DNA from: Capsicum annuum
Taxonomy: Eukaryota; Streptophyta; Magnoliopsida; Solanales; Solanaceae
Length of the DNA stretch: 64,000 bases
Assembly: GCF_002878395.1 (NCBI RefSeq)
Contig: NC_061116.1
Coordinates: forward strand, 126,244,976 to 126,308,975
Direction of reading: 5' to 3'
This document shows, piece by piece, positions 34,397 through 45,939 of the stretch (positions are counted from its first letter, which is position 1; every line of letters starts with the position of its first letter). The notes under the pieces are model-generated. The model was not told the origin of the DNA. It ran no database searches and worked only from the letters and a program-made list of their open reading frames with translations. A program made the translations under genes and the position numbers.

Positions 34397-35090
34397 TGTA
34401 ATGACCCCTCAGGTCATTTTTTGTATTTTAGCTTATTTCCACTAGTAGAGCCTCTTCATAGCTGCCCAGAATCATCTATTACTTGTTGGGAATGACAATT
34501 AAGTTACCAGGCAACTTATTTGGTGTTTAGGGCTAGTATCTTATTTTGCAGTCTTTGCTGGTTTGAAAAGGCCATTATAAAAAACTTTAGAAAAACAACT
34601 TCAAATTCAAATTTCGACTGCGCCAACAGTTCTAAAATATTATTTATAGGTTAGGTAGTCCTTTCGTTTGGGTCTCGATGCACCCGAGGTCATTTTGAAC
34701 TGTTGGTCAAAAAGATGGAAATTTGGAAATTTAGGCGTGGGACCCACATTTGGTCAATTGATTCCAAATGGAAAATCAGACTTCATAATTTCATCCAAAA
34801 TATTAAATTTAGTATGGTTACATAATTCATTTGTGTATATTGGAATTTGAATAAATCCAAAGGCATTAGCAGAAACTTAAAAAATTTTAAAGTTTCAACT
34901 GATAACTGGTGCCTCTGCGTTAGCATATCTTGGGTGGCAATCACACCAGTGTGTTTAGAAAGGGCAGTACGATCACACTAGGGTTGTGGTGATCACCACT
35001 CCTGCTCCTGATGCCAGTGTATGCAATCAGACACCAGGATGTGCTATTACATAATCTGATTAGCGAGAAGGGGTATAATTAGACCCCGCA
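34397..35090 (+). repeat. LTR fragment K
   Basis: It begins TGTAATGACCCCTCAGGTC after a purine-rich AAGAAGGAGT, the usual start of a class of plant gypsy LTRs. It has a GGTCATTTTGAACTG...GTCAAAAAGATGG segment and GC-richer boxes such as GGTGATCACCAC (palindromic) near 35000. It stops where the minus-strand J integrase begins, so it is truncated. It has no coding part of its own that I can assign. Confidence 0.55.
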
Positions 35091-36010
35091 GGTTACAAAT
35101 TAACCCATTTCTCATACATACCTTGATTTCTTCCAAATCTGATCCAATATTCACCTATCATGAATCACTCTAACTCTGTACAACAACTATAAAAGAAAAT
35201 CAATGCCATACAGTCTGATCTCAGAAATCTCAGACTATCCAATCGGAGAACTACATCTCCTACCATACAAAGCCTTATAAAATTCCATATCAATACTGGA
35301 ATGATAACTGTTATTATATGCACACTCGTCCAATGCTCAATGTTGGTCCCATTGACCTCTAAAATAAATAAAATAAGCTTGGAGCATATCCTCGAAGACC
35401 TAAATAGTCCACTCTAATAGGCCGTCTGTCTGTGGATGAAAGGTTATACTAAGGTCAACCTGAGTACCCAACTTTCTAGAAAAGCCCTCTAAAATCTAGA
35501 AGTCAACATGGAAAACCGATCTGAAATGATTTAAATAGGCATACCATGAAAAATTACTATATTACTAACATATATATGAGCCAACCTCTCAACGCTGAAG
35601 CATAACTGAATGGAAGTTAAATGTGCCAACTTGGTCCACCGATCTAGAATGATCAAAATACCATTGGAACCATGCAAATTTCATGGCTATCCACTAAAAA
35701 ACTCCATGGTAATCCACTCCCATTTTCACTAGAGAATGGATAATCTCATAAAACAACTTGGTCGCTGATGCTCAACCAATAACATAGGCAATAAGTTATA
35801 AAGTCTGCCACATCTCTATTCATGACACTCCACCAATAATGTTGTCTTAAATATCTATACATTTTAATGGTACCTAGATGAATAGAACACCTAGAGTTGC
35901 GAGACTCATGCAAAATCAACTGAATTAAATTGGCAACTCTCAAAACATAAATATAGCCACCAATCACAAAACGCCCTCAGGATATATCGTAGCCCTCTCA
36001 AAATCACTAC
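35090..36010 (-). pseudogene. int: Element J integrase, broken, no chromodomain
   Basis: Minus-strand. 35967-35746 encodes the HHCC domain (HESRNSRCSIHLGTIKMY, LRQHYWW, then DFITYCLCYW, where the second Cys pair is altered). 35700-35270 encodes the core with many stops. 35330-35230 encodes NNSYHSSIDMEFYKALYGRR and SSPIG. It fades at about 35090 at the junction with LTR K, before any GKKGKLSPR or chromodomain motif, so the 3' end of the element is missing. Confidence 0.8.
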
Positions 36011-37068
36011 TTAACACTTGATCACATAGTATGCAGACTTAAAATGATGATCCTAAACCTTCTCAAGTAGCGAAGATATCACCTTACCACTAGAAAGATT
36101 CCTTCTAGGGTTAGAAACATCAAGTTGCACTATTAAATTGGCAAAGGGACTGAATGTCCTAGGCAAATGGCCTCTGAGATAATGCATCCTATATAGATAA
36201 TGCCTTCAAATCATAAGAGTGAAAACTATCACTGCAACTCCAAATCAAGAGTAGGGTAGTTGAGCTTGTCCATATTAAGTTTCCTTAAAGCATAACCGAT
36301 AACACGACCCGATTGATTCTATTACAAATGCTAATCAATACTAGAAGAATCACATAACAATCCCAAATAGAAGCCGAAGTAAAAATATCTTGAGTTTTCC
36401 AAAGCTCAACTCACACTTCTCAGACCATCGCAAAGGAACCTCTTTTAGAGTTAATCTAGTCATAGGTGCTGAAACAATAGCAAGACCCTTGATGAACCTT
36501 CTATAATATCAAGCCAAACCAATAAATTAATGGACATCAGTTGGAGACATAGTCGTAGTCCAATCACGAATTGCCTCAATCTTTGCAGGGTATATCGTAA
36601 TCCCATCCTTAGGTACTATATGCCCAAGGAATGACACTGAATTAAGCAAAAACTAACACATAGTGAATTTTACAAAAGCACATGAACTTTCAAAGTGTGG
36701 AGCACTATCTTCAAATATTATGAATGCTCCTTTATACTGTTCAAATACGAAAGGATGTCATCAATGAACACAATCTTAAAGTAACCCAAATAAGGACTAA
36801 AAACTCAATTAATTAAATCCATGAACGCGTCTAGGGCATTAGTCAAACTGATGTTACCTTCGAGATATCCTCGGGATGAATCCTCAACTGATGTTAACCA
36901 GACCTCAAATAAATCCTAGAAAACATAAATACACCCAGAAGCTTATCAAATAAGATATCAATGTGAGGTAGGATAAAGATTCTTCACCGTCACCTTATTA
37001 AGCTGCCTATAATCAGTACCTATCTGCATAGAACCATCATTTTTCTCCATAAACAACAGAAGAGTTCG
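36011..37068 (-). pseudogene. pol: Element J reverse transcriptase and RNase H, heavily broken
   Basis: Reading on the minus strand from 37068: a [20 protein letters not shown] segment (about 37045-36990), a damaged thumb/finger part, SLTNALDAFMDLIN near 36830, then VFIDDILSYLN (about 36770-36738), which keeps both catalytic Asp. The RNase H region is near 36330-36230 (VIGYALRKLNM, NYPTLDLEL). Stops occur every few dozen codons. The order matches Ty3/gypsy. Confidence 0.8.
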
Positions 37069-37700
37069 CTAAGAAGACATACTAGATCTAATAAAACCCT
37101 TAATAAAAAGATCCTTACACGTAGAATTTAGCTCACTATATGGTAGCATAGAAATTCGTTGGGTGCTACGCTCGGGATCAATAACAAACTCTATCTCATG
37201 GGAAGGAGGTATACAAGGTAGATCAGTAAGGAAAACATTAGTAAACTCATGAAATATAATAATAGAGTCAAGTGATGGAATCTCTGTACTAACATCACGA
37301 ATATAAGTGAAATAAGACTTGCAACCCTTTGAAATAAGCCTCCTAGCACACATATAAGAGATAATCCATGTAGACTCACAGCCAATAGCTACCGCCACAT
37401 AGTTGGGGGTATGTCGAGCATGGCTAGTAAAATGGTCTTGGAAAAATACTCCATGACCATATGATAGTAGGATAACCAGTCCATGAGCAGAATCTTGTCA
37501 AAATCCTCCATATCTAATATAATTAGATAAACATTAGTATCAACATCTCTAATAGTCCAAACACATGATCTGCAAACATTATCCATTACTAATGGATCAC
37601 CCACATAAGTAGATACACGTAATGACATGGATAATAAATCCACAAATAACTATAACCATGGAACATAATAAGAAAACACATAAGAATGTGTATCCTAGAA
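37069..37700 (-). pseudogene. pol: Element J protease and protease-RT linker, broken
   Basis: 37643-37389 encodes the end of the aspartic protease: VYLIILDMEDFDKILLMDWL and a SYYHMVMEYFSKTI stretch, equivalent to the DFDVILGMDWL tail of the sister elements. 37398-37069, in the next frame, encodes CARRLISKGCKSYFTYIRD, PCIPPSHEIEFVIDPE and a degraded PPYRMAP/KDLFIKGFIRSS start of RT. It is split by a frameshift near 37390. The active-site Asp region upstream is not recognisable. Confidence 0.75.
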
Positions 37701-37999
37701 TAAAGTAAAGGCCAACCGACGCCACACCAAAATTTTACCTATGATAATAACATCCGAAGACTCAGCCTCAGGTCTAGCAGGTATTGCATATAACTAACCA
37801 CGCTCGACACCTTGCTGGGGCCCTAATTGATCACCTCTACTACCTACCTAAGAACCTCCACGAGCACCTTAGAGACCACCCAATAACTATATGAACAACC
37901 TCTAGCTGAGGGATGCACTACTCTAATAAGGGAAACATACTGAGTAGAAGCAACAGCTACTGACGACTAGGGCACTCTTATGAATAATTAGCATGACCT

Positions 38000-39199
38000 C
38001 TTCTACAATAACATATCCCATGAACTAAATAAAAATTAGGAGATTCGGCTGATTTAGAATTGCCACATGAACTAGAATATCAAGAAGACAAACCTCTAAA
38101 AAATAGACCACTACCATATCCAGGGCAATCACTAACACACGACTAATATCCATTATTAATCTATAGTGTTGCTTAAGTGAGTCTACTAGGCTGACTATAA
38201 GGCTGATATGACTGACGATGAGGGTATTACCATGAGAACTATTGTCTCTGAATTAGAAGCTATCAAGACCATCTAAATCTACCTAATACCTAGTTCTTTT
38301 ATCGATTCACTCTTGGGGCTTGCAATGCATCTCTTCTATAATCTGAGCATAATAAGAAACCTCAGCACATGACCTACAAGTAGCAAACAAACTTTGAGTA
38401 GCCATGAAAAGATGATGTTTTAATTCTCGCATAAAGAAATTAACCCTCTCATACTCAGTATTACGAATAGAAGTAGCAAGCCTAGACAATTTATGAAAAT
38501 GATCCCCATACTCTAAAACTAGCATAGAGACCTGCCCATATCAAAGGAGGAGATGCCTAAGGTTCTGAGGCATGAATATCTTCAAGAAAATCTTGGAGAA
38601 CTATGACCATGTCAAGAAGAAGATCCATCTAGCCTGGAATAAATGTCAATCTGCCAAGTCCAACTGAAAAGTAGTGTAGTTCACACCACGAGTCTCATCA
38701 AGGACCAAATTAAAGGGCCTATCCTCACAAGAAATTAGAAACTCAAAAGCATCCTTGCCCAGTGAACCATAAAACCTAGGCAGAGCCAATATAAAGAACC
38801 TATCAATATCTTTTGCTAGTATTGATTGAGCAACTATCAATGCTAGATGAACATAAACTATAGGAGCCTCGGTACCACTATAATCTATGGACATTGAACT
38901 ATTAGATGGTGTACCACAAACCAACCCTAAAATCTAAACCAAAGCATCCCTAAGCATTAAAGAAGAAATGAACCTCGATAGATTCTTGGTTGGTCTATGT
39001 CCTACCACTGCTTAGGGCAAAAAAATCTCTAGCTCAGAGTAGGAATAAGTTATGGCAAAGGCCCTCTATTCTAGTCCTTATCTGTGGACATATCTTGAGG
39101 CTATCTGCTTTCTTTAGCTAATTAACAAATAGCAAAATAATCTTTAGGCTCAGTCATAGGACCCTCATCTTGTATAGCGGTAGTACGCATCCTAACCAT
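38000..39199 (-). pseudogene. gag: Element J gag, broken
   Basis: A start ATG at 39199-39197 (MVRMRTT) lies just after a TTTTGCAG acceptor-like end. The capsid-like part is open at 38924-38646 (DIDRFFILALPRFYGS, EDRPFNLVLDETRGVNYTTFQLD) and 38525-38307 (EYGDHFHKLSRLATS, YERVNFFMRELKHHL, SYYAQIIEEMHCK), which matches the Retrotrans_gag pattern (SVxEYxxxFxxLSRxA, RVRRFxxGL). Several frames are needed to read it. A partial basic CxCRRGH-type motif near 38010 may be the ruined knuckle. Confidence 0.75.
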
Positions 39200-39390
39200 C
39201 TGCAAAAGAGTGAAGTTAAAGAAATGCTTTTCAAACAAACTTAGACACTTAGCATAAAATGAGGGAAAGAATTGAAGAACTCTTAAGAATGTCCTATAGA
39301 ATATTGAAGATAAGAAATGAACGTCATCATTTTGATCCGTAGGACTCTACTATATACTTGCTCTTGTACAATCAATACTGGGGTATCCTA

Positions 39391-39403
39391 GGAAAGGATA
39401 CCA
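39391..39403 (-). promoter_or_regulatory. Primer-binding site of element J (degraded)
   Basis: On the minus strand TGGTATCCTTTCC follows AAAT after the LTR end. The first seven bases agree with the initiator Met tRNA complement and the rest is decayed. Confidence 0.55.
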
Positions 39404-39406
39404 ATT

Positions 39407-40412
39407 TGTCATAACCCAATTATGAGTCAGGATAGCACCTACTAAACCCCATAAGTAGGTAAGCCAAACCATAACCTAGAGTTATTCCTAATGGGTTAAC
39501 TTGGTGGAAATTACCTCAAAAGGATAAATTAAACAATTCAACACAAGAATTAAGCCAGAGAATAGAAATAGTCTAATGATAGGTATAATAATAGAAACCA
39601 ACCCACAACCTTGTAGAGACTGTACAACAGCCACTATAAATACAACCAAAGTCTAAAATGGTTAATATAATACTATCTAAAAATTAAAGACTAGATATAA
39701 GTAAAATAGAAAAAAATAAGGTGACTTTGACTCCAAAAGCTCTTCATATCTCCAAATTAACCAAAACAAAATCTTCGAATCAACAATAGAAACAAGTACT
39801 CAAATCTACACAAAAAGGTACATAAGTATTGTGTGAATATATAAACCAAAGGTACTCAGTAGGCATCATCAGCTGACTTAGCTAAATCATGATATAAATA
39901 AGATGCAAGATAACAAAACTATGTTGAAATAGAGTCAAACCGAAATCCTGTATAACAACATTGTACATGAATAAGTGAATAATTGGAATAATAACAAAAC
40001 ATAATGTATTAAACACATATAATTATGACTACAAAAATTTGCCCCCATAAGTCAATAAGTGCAGAAAAGTAAACAACTCAACACATGCCCTGATAAGCCT
40101 AAAGGGTAAACCTACATATAATATAACCTAAAGAACCATAATTTACCAATCCTCAAGATACAACATAAATCTATCCATATCATTCAAGATTACAAAAAAT
40201 TCCACTTTTGAACTTAATTCAGATACCTATATCACCACTATCATACACCATATCAAATATTTTAATTAATATAATACAAATATCTAGAATTGAACCTATA
40301 ATCATATCATCAACTTCATAGTAATCTTCTAGGCTTGAACTAGGTATATGTGATCAGGTTTAAGCTACACCTTTACACTAAAGTTTATGTGGCCTCTAAC
40401 AAATATAGTAAC
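39407..40412 (-). repeat. 5' LTR of element J, interrupted by element G
   Basis: On the minus strand the LTR ends GGGTTATGACA at 39407, next to the primer site and leader of J. It has a GGTAAGCC-rich tail and a TACTGAGTACCTTTGG segment near 39850. At 40412 it is cut by the insertion of G, and the sequence should resume at 45907. Its start beyond G was not resolved. Confidence 0.7.
40408..40412 (+). repeat. Left target-site duplication of element G (GTAAC)
   Basis: GTAAC at 40408-40412 is repeated at 45902-45906, outside the LTRs. Confidence 0.9.
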
Positions 40413-41923
40413 TAATAGATGAGTCGATGCTAATGAATTTGAGGCTTTTAACTGAGAATAACTGCAAAGTCTTAAACAACTTTTGTCATTATTGATTTTT
40501 TTTATCTTTGATTTTGCAGTAGAAGCAAAGATGCTAGAGAACTAACTAGGATGTAAGAAAAAAAAGTTGAAATCTAAAGTGAAAATAAGGGAAGTATGGT
40601 TGACGACATTCTTGATAAGTCATTAGCTCTGTGATAAGTTATCCACTTCATCATCAGCCTTAGACAGAAAATGGACCTGAGTTGAGAGTTGTGATGGCAT
40701 TTTGTGATAAGCCATCAAAGAGTTGATACTTTGTTAAAATTGGTGTTAGCCTAAGGCAAAACATGAGAGCTGAGGTAGATACGTGACGATATTCATGATA
40801 AGTCATCAAGGAGCTGATAGGTTATCAAAATCGTCATTAGCCTAAGGCAGCGAATACAAAAAGCAAAGAGGAGCTGAAGATATTTGTAATAAGTCGTGAG
40901 CCTCCTGATAGGGCGTCACAGTGGCATCACCTATTTGAGGAATTGCTGAACTTTATTATTTTGTTTCCATAATAAGGGTGAAATATTTAAAGCATTTTTT
41001 AGTGTTTTATAAGGATTTTCCAACATCTTTTGGAGACACGTATTTTGATATTTTCTCTCTTTTGTTTCTTGGCTTGAAAAAGCACTTACTTTGAGGAGAT
41101 TTTAATCATTACTTTGGGATTTCAACTTTGATCTAATCTGAGAAACACTCATTGCTATTCATCTTACTGTAAGTTTATTTTTCAAATTATGAATTCAACT
41201 TGTTATTTCGATTACTAAATTTTGAGTCGCTAAATCCCTTTAACCTGAATTATGGGATCTAGGGTTAAGTCTTGATAAGGTACTGAGTGTTCATGATTCT
41301 AAGGTGGTAGGAATCCATGATAATTCAAAGATTTTAATTATCGTATATTGGTTACAAATGTAGATAACACCTGTTTTGATTTGCTTGAGAAAGAAATCAA
41401 ATATAGTGGGTAGTAAATTATCAACAAGGACTTGGAAACACTAAACTTTCGTTTAATAATCAACATTGTAACAAGGTTGATTAACCTAAGGTGAAGTCTC
41501 ATTAATAATTATAGATTCCCTAAGTCTGAGAGGATTAGAAAATTAAATGCTTAAGTAGGTCGAGAAATATTTAGGCATAACTTTGATAAAGACAATCTGT
41601 TGTTCCTACCTATCATGAGAATCTTGAATCACTATTATCATCTGTCAAGTACCAAAACCCATAGTGAACATAATTCTAGTTTTCCATAAACTCTTGCTCA
41701 CAAACACTGAAACGTAAGTGACCAACAATTATTTGCTATTCTCCAAAACCCCCATTATGTCTTTTCATGTCAGTTGTTTGAATCTAACTTATATCTTTAG
41801 TTTCAACTAGTTTAATCACCACTCACATTGTTACCTATGGATTTGACCCCAACTCTAAAGTTTGGTAAATATATTGACGATGACCGCCTTGAACTAAATT
41901 GACATGTATGTTGAGTTTTATAA
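40413..41923 (+). repeat. 5' LTR of element G
   Basis: It starts TAATAGATGAG where the 3' LTR has TGATATGTGAG, so the first dinucleotide TG has mutated to TA. It ends TTTTATAA. It carries four 91-92-bp units with paired boxes at 40615/40634, 40707/40726, 40798/40817 and 40889/40908. It is collinear with the LTR at 44392. Confidence 0.9.
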
Positions 41924-41927
41924 AAAA

Positions 41928-41945
41928 TGCCGCCGTTGCTGAGGA
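41928..41945 (+). promoter_or_regulatory. tRNA-Asp-type primer-binding site of element G
   Basis: TGCCGCCGTTGCTGAGGA differs at three positions from TGGCGCCGTTGCCGGGGA, the complement of the plant tRNA-Asp 3' end used by Athila and some other gypsy elements. It starts 4 nt after the LTR. Confidence 0.8.
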
Positions 41946-41999
41946 ATAATTTAGTGTATTGAGTTGGTTTGAAATTTTAGTTTACTTGCTTGAATTCAA

Positions 42000-42062
42000 A
42001 ATTATAAATATTTTTTTATTTTATTTTTTATTATTTTATTTTATTTTATTTTTATTTTTATC
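42000..42062. repeat. T-rich ATTTT tract after the primer site of G
   Basis: Repeated TTTTA / ATTTT units within the leader. It is low-complexity. Confidence 0.85.
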
Positions 42063-42109
42063 ATATCTTTTTTGAGATATCAGCCTGGATAGTTCATTTT
42101 TTGAGTGAT

Positions 42110-42335
42110 GACGATTGTTGTGACAATTCTTGTTATTATTGTGGGGGACCATATTTTGAGGCTTGATGTCTAGATTTACCTAGAAATGCATGGACTAGAC
42201 CTTCACAATATGATGTGGATATTATCCTACTTACTGTAACTTAGTGTTTGGCTTGTGGTCAAAGTGACCATACTGAAGATATGTGTGCTGCCACGATTCA
42301 AGAGAATAAATTGATGAAATAAATCTTACAGAATC
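42110..42335 (+). pseudogene. gag: Element G gag remnant with intact CCHC knuckle
   Basis: 42245-42286 encodes C-L-A-C-G-Q-S-D-H-T-E-D-M-C, an exact C-X2-C-X4-H-X4-C zinc knuckle, but a TAG stop sits directly before it (42242-42244) and the frame closes about 13 codons later at a TAA. The flanks encode a W/C-rich stretch typical of the nucleocapsid part of Athila-like gag. The capsid domain upstream is missing, so the protein cannot be complete. The retained knuckle may be chance survival. Confidence 0.7.
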
Positions 42336-42496
42336 AATAACAGCTATGGGCAAAGCTAAAAGAGTTACCACTCTTACTATGTTTATAGTGGCTAAACAAA
42401 AAAGAATATGAGGGAGACATTAGCTAATTTGAGGAGAAAACTCAAGGATCACAACCACTTGATTGTCATATTAATCTTGAGACTAACATTGAGAAG

Positions 42497-42769
42497 GTGA
42501 ATAAATGTAAGTGTGTAGTAGATAGTGTAAATTTTGAAGTAGAATTAGTTGGGGCTCACTCGACGAATTTTTCAACATTATATTTAGATGATATCTTGTC
42601 TGTGGAATCATCTAAAATAGTTGAAGAGTGTGAAGATAAGGAACAAAAATCCTATATTCTTTATTTTACACTTGATAAGCAACATAAAAACATACCTCAC
42701 TTTAAGGCCGAGTGGTTTACCACGCTCAATCCATTACTCAACTTCTTATTTTTGTACCACCCCCTATGA
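42497..42769 (+). pseudogene. Small acidic open stretch in element G, function unknown
   Basis: A 90-codon open stretch from an ATG at 42497. It begins NKCKCVVDSVNFEVELVGAH, has a FSTLYLDDILSVESS segment, then acidic/lysine-rich text and a hydrophobic end. It lies where Athila-like elements have the gag-to-pol junction or a short accessory region. No domain is recognised and there are no membrane or signal features beyond a short hydrophobic tail. It may simply be surviving gag-pol linker coding. The YLDD text is not in an RT context, so I do not call it RT. Confidence 0.4.
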
Positions 42770-42859
42770 TGGAGGAAAGAAGATAGACTCTAAGTTGGGG
42801 GTGAAATTCATATCCTCAGGGTGGAGGAAAAAAATGAGTTGGGTCATGCTGTGACATTA

Positions 42860-44391
42860 AATCAGGCGCTACTTGGGAGGCAACCCAAGGTATTTTTCTG
42901 TTTGTATTTGTATTATATGATTCACATCAGATCTTCGCACGAATGGTGTCGTAGGTATGTTTCTAACTCTATTGTTTTGGTTTGACGCATTGGGGACATT
43001 GCATGATTTTAAGTTGAGGGTGGGGCTACTTGTGGGTATTGATGTCCTCTTGGGGCTTTTGTTGACGTGACTCTTTACCCCCGAGTCTTGTTCTTAGTAG
43101 AAACGGTATGTTTAGGCGTATTGTGATTTTTTATAATATATTGTAGTTGATTAGGAGAAATACAAGTAATTGATCCAGTTAACATGGTTTTACTATTTTG
43201 TGAACACCTCTCAAATGTCTAATTCTTTAACTGTGTGATTTCCATCTAATTGTGACCACTGTTTATCTTTGAATGGTATTAGTTATAGTAACATGATAAC
43301 CATTGCTAAAAAATTTCATGAACCGTATGGGTAGTAGCTTGTGATGTACCTTTGTGCCATGTGTGTGTGAGATACTACCTAGTTCCCATTGTATGTTGAA
43401 ATCCAGAACTTGCCCAGTTAGTCTTACCTTGATCTTAGGCCGTTTAGATATTAGCTCTCTTTTAGCCTAAATAACCTTCCCTGTGTCATAATATCCCTTG
43501 ATTCCTATTTTGTGCCTGATTAGTCTATTTATTTTTATGACACCTATCTCCTTCCCATTTAGATCACAATGAACCTATTTTGGCCCTGGTTCTCCTTGGA
43601 CACTGCACACCTTGACTTATGCAAATGTCCTAAGTTGAGGGTGGCTATCATAGGGGTGCATGATACAGAATGAGTATGAAGAAAGGTAGCATAAAAGAAA
43701 AGAATAAAAAGCTGGGTGTGGAGGAAAAGAGCAAGAAAAAGAAAAATTGTGAAAAAGAATAAGTGATTGTGGAAAAGATCGCACCCAGCTTAAATAAGTG
43801 TGATCAATATAAGAGAAGAGTGGAAAAGGCTATGTAGTGAAACCTCAAAAAACTAGTGTAGTATCAAGAAGGCTTAGTCACTTTAAATACCATCAAGTAT
43901 CATACCAGACCCAAGCCTACATTACAAGTGAAAGATAAGACCTATAGTGATCCTAGCTGACCTATCTGACGATCTGGTTAATGAAAATAAGGGCAAACCT
44001 ATGGTATTCGGCATACATTGATTGGAACTTCATTCTGATAGTGAGTGTCTTGTGATTGTCCCCATGGTTATATATGTGATGTCTGATATGAGAAGAAGGG
44101 GATTTCTTTATAGTTAGGGTACACTGGTTACATCGCTAGTTACTGACTTGTTTGGATAGTGTAAACTTTATTCATGCATGGTTGTGTTGCTAAGTTTGTG
44201 CCATATCTTAATTCCTATGTGTTACATTGTTTTTCTTCAATAATATACACAGTTGTTCTTGAATTGACTGACCTTACAGATAGTGAAGATATTTAAGATG
44301 ATATAGATAATTGACAGCCAAATGTACTTTGTATTCTCTTAGTTGTGTTTGAGTTGATTGAGGAAAAGCAATTGTTTTAAGGTGAGGGTGT
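42860..44391 (+). other. 3' non-coding region and polypurine-like tract of element G
   Basis: It contains the Athila-type landmarks: GGCGCTACTTGGGAGGCAAC near 42863, CATTGGGGACATTGCATG near 42989, TTAAGTTGAGGGTGG near 43010, and ACCTTGACTTATGCAAATG with CCTAAGTTGAGGGTGGC near 43609-43642. An A/G-rich block follows (43675-43790). The LTR-proximal purine-rich tract is TTTTAAGGTGAGGGTG (44375-44390). No protein-coding content is seen. Confidence 0.75.
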
Positions 44392-45901
44392 TGATATGTG
44401 AGCTAATGCTAACACAATTGAGGCTTTTAACCGAGAATAATTGCAAAGTCTTAAGAAGATTTTACCAGTTTTGATTGTTTTATCTTTGATTTTGCAGTAG
44501 AAGCTAAGATGCTAGACAACCAACAAGGATGGAAGCAAAAGTTGAAATCTGAAGTGAAAAGTAGTGAAGTATGGCTAACGACATTCCTGATAAATCGTTA
44601 GTCCTATGATAAGTTATCAACTTCATCGTCAGCCTTAGATAGAGAATGGACCTGAGTTAAGAGTTGTGATGATATTTTTGATAAGGCATTAAGCAGCTGA
44701 TAGGTCATCAAAATTGGCGTCAGCCTAAGGAAAAATATGAGAGCTAAGGTAGAGACATGACGACATTCCTGATAAGTTATCAAGGAGCTGATAGGTCATC
44801 AAAACCATTGTCAGCCTAAGGCAGTGAATACTAAAAGCAAAGAGGAGCTAACAACATCTGGGATAAGTTGTCAGCATATTGATAGGGCGTCATGGATGGC
44901 GTCACCTATTTGAGGAATTGCTGAACTTTATTATTTTGTTTCAATAATTAGGGTAAACTATTTAAAGCATTATTTAGGGTTTTCTAAGGAGTTCCGAACA
45001 TCTTTTGGAGACACGTATTTTGATATTTTTTCTCTCTAGTTTCTTGGCTTGAAAAAGCAATTACTTTGAAGAGATGTTAATCATTACTTTGGAATTTCTA
45101 CTTTGATCTAATCTGAGAAACACTCTTTGCTATTCATCTTGATGTAAGTTCATCTTTCAAATTATGAATTCATCTTGTCATATCGGTTATTACCTTATGA
45201 GTGGCTAAATCCCTTTAACCTTAATTTTGGGATCTAGGGTTAAGTCTTGATAAGGTGCTGAGTGTTCAAGATTCTAAAAGTGGTAGGACTCCTTGATAAT
45301 TTTGAGGTTTTAATTATTGTCTATTACTTACAAATGATAGATAACACCTTCTTTGATTTGCTTGAGAAAGCAATCAAATATAGTGGGAAGTAAATTATCA
45401 ATAGGGACTAAGAAACACTAAACTTCTGTTTAATAATCAACCTTGTAACAAAGTTGATTAACCTGAAGTGAAGTCTGGTTAATAAATATAAATTCCCTAA
45501 GTTTGAGAGGATTAGGAAATTAAATGCTTAAGTAGGTCGAGAGACATTTAGGCATAACTTCGATAAAGATAATCTGTTGTTCCTACCTATCGTGAGAATC
45601 TTGAATCACTATTAGCATCTATCAAGTATCAAAGCCTATAGTGAACATAATTCTGGTTTTCCATAAAATCTTGATTACAAACACTGAAATTAAAGTGACC
45701 AACAATTATTTGCTAATCTCCAAAACCCTCATTTTGTCTTTTTATGCCAGTTGTTTGAATCTAACTTGTAGATTTAGTTTCAAACTAGTTTAATCGCCAC
45801 TCAAGTTATTCCCTGTGGATTTGACCCCGAATCCAAAGTTGCGTAAATATATTGACGACGACTGCCTTGCATTAAATTGACGTGTAAGTTGAGCATTATC
45901 A
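44392..45901 (+). repeat. 3' LTR of element G
   Basis: 1510 bp. It starts TGATATGTGAGC and ends GAGCATTATCA, followed directly by GTAAC. The 91-bp units have first boxes at 44590, 44681, 44772 and 44863 (exactly 91 bp apart) and second boxes exactly 19 bp after each. Confidence 0.93.
44576..44935. repeat. 91-bp tandem array with 19-bp-spaced box pairs in the G 3' LTR
   Basis: Four degenerate units start at 44576, 44667, 44758 and 44849. Each unit has GATAAGTCATC-like text and then GATAGGTCATC-like text 19 bp later. The counterpart in the 5' LTR starts at 40601. Unit length and pair spacing are preserved although the bases between are diverged. Confidence 0.85.
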
Positions 45902-45906
45902 GTAAC
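45902..45906 (+). repeat. Right target-site duplication of element G (GTAAC)
   Basis: Identical to 40408-40412. It directly follows the terminal TCA of the LTR. Confidence 0.9.
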
Positions 45907-45939
45907 CAAACAAAAGTTTGGCTCAAGTACTAAGGTAAT

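Larger units (their letters stand above)
40413..45901 (+). mobile_element. Element G: complete non-autonomous Athila-like LTR retrotransposon
   Basis: 5489 bp with two LTRs of about 1510 bp, a tRNA-Asp-type primer site, a short internal region (about 2.5 kb) and exact GTAAC target duplications. The internal region has a CCHC knuckle remnant and the 3' landmarks of Athila elements (GGGAGGCAACCCAAGG, CATTGGGGACATTGCATG, TTAAGTTGAGGGTGG), but no PR, RT, RNase H or integrase. It therefore depends on another element for movement. It sits in the 5' LTR of minus-strand J. Confidence 0.9.

Noticed and set aside
42575..42605. YLDD text in element G, reminiscent of an RT active site
   Set aside because: The surrounding residues do not match any RT motif, and no other RT segment is present in G.
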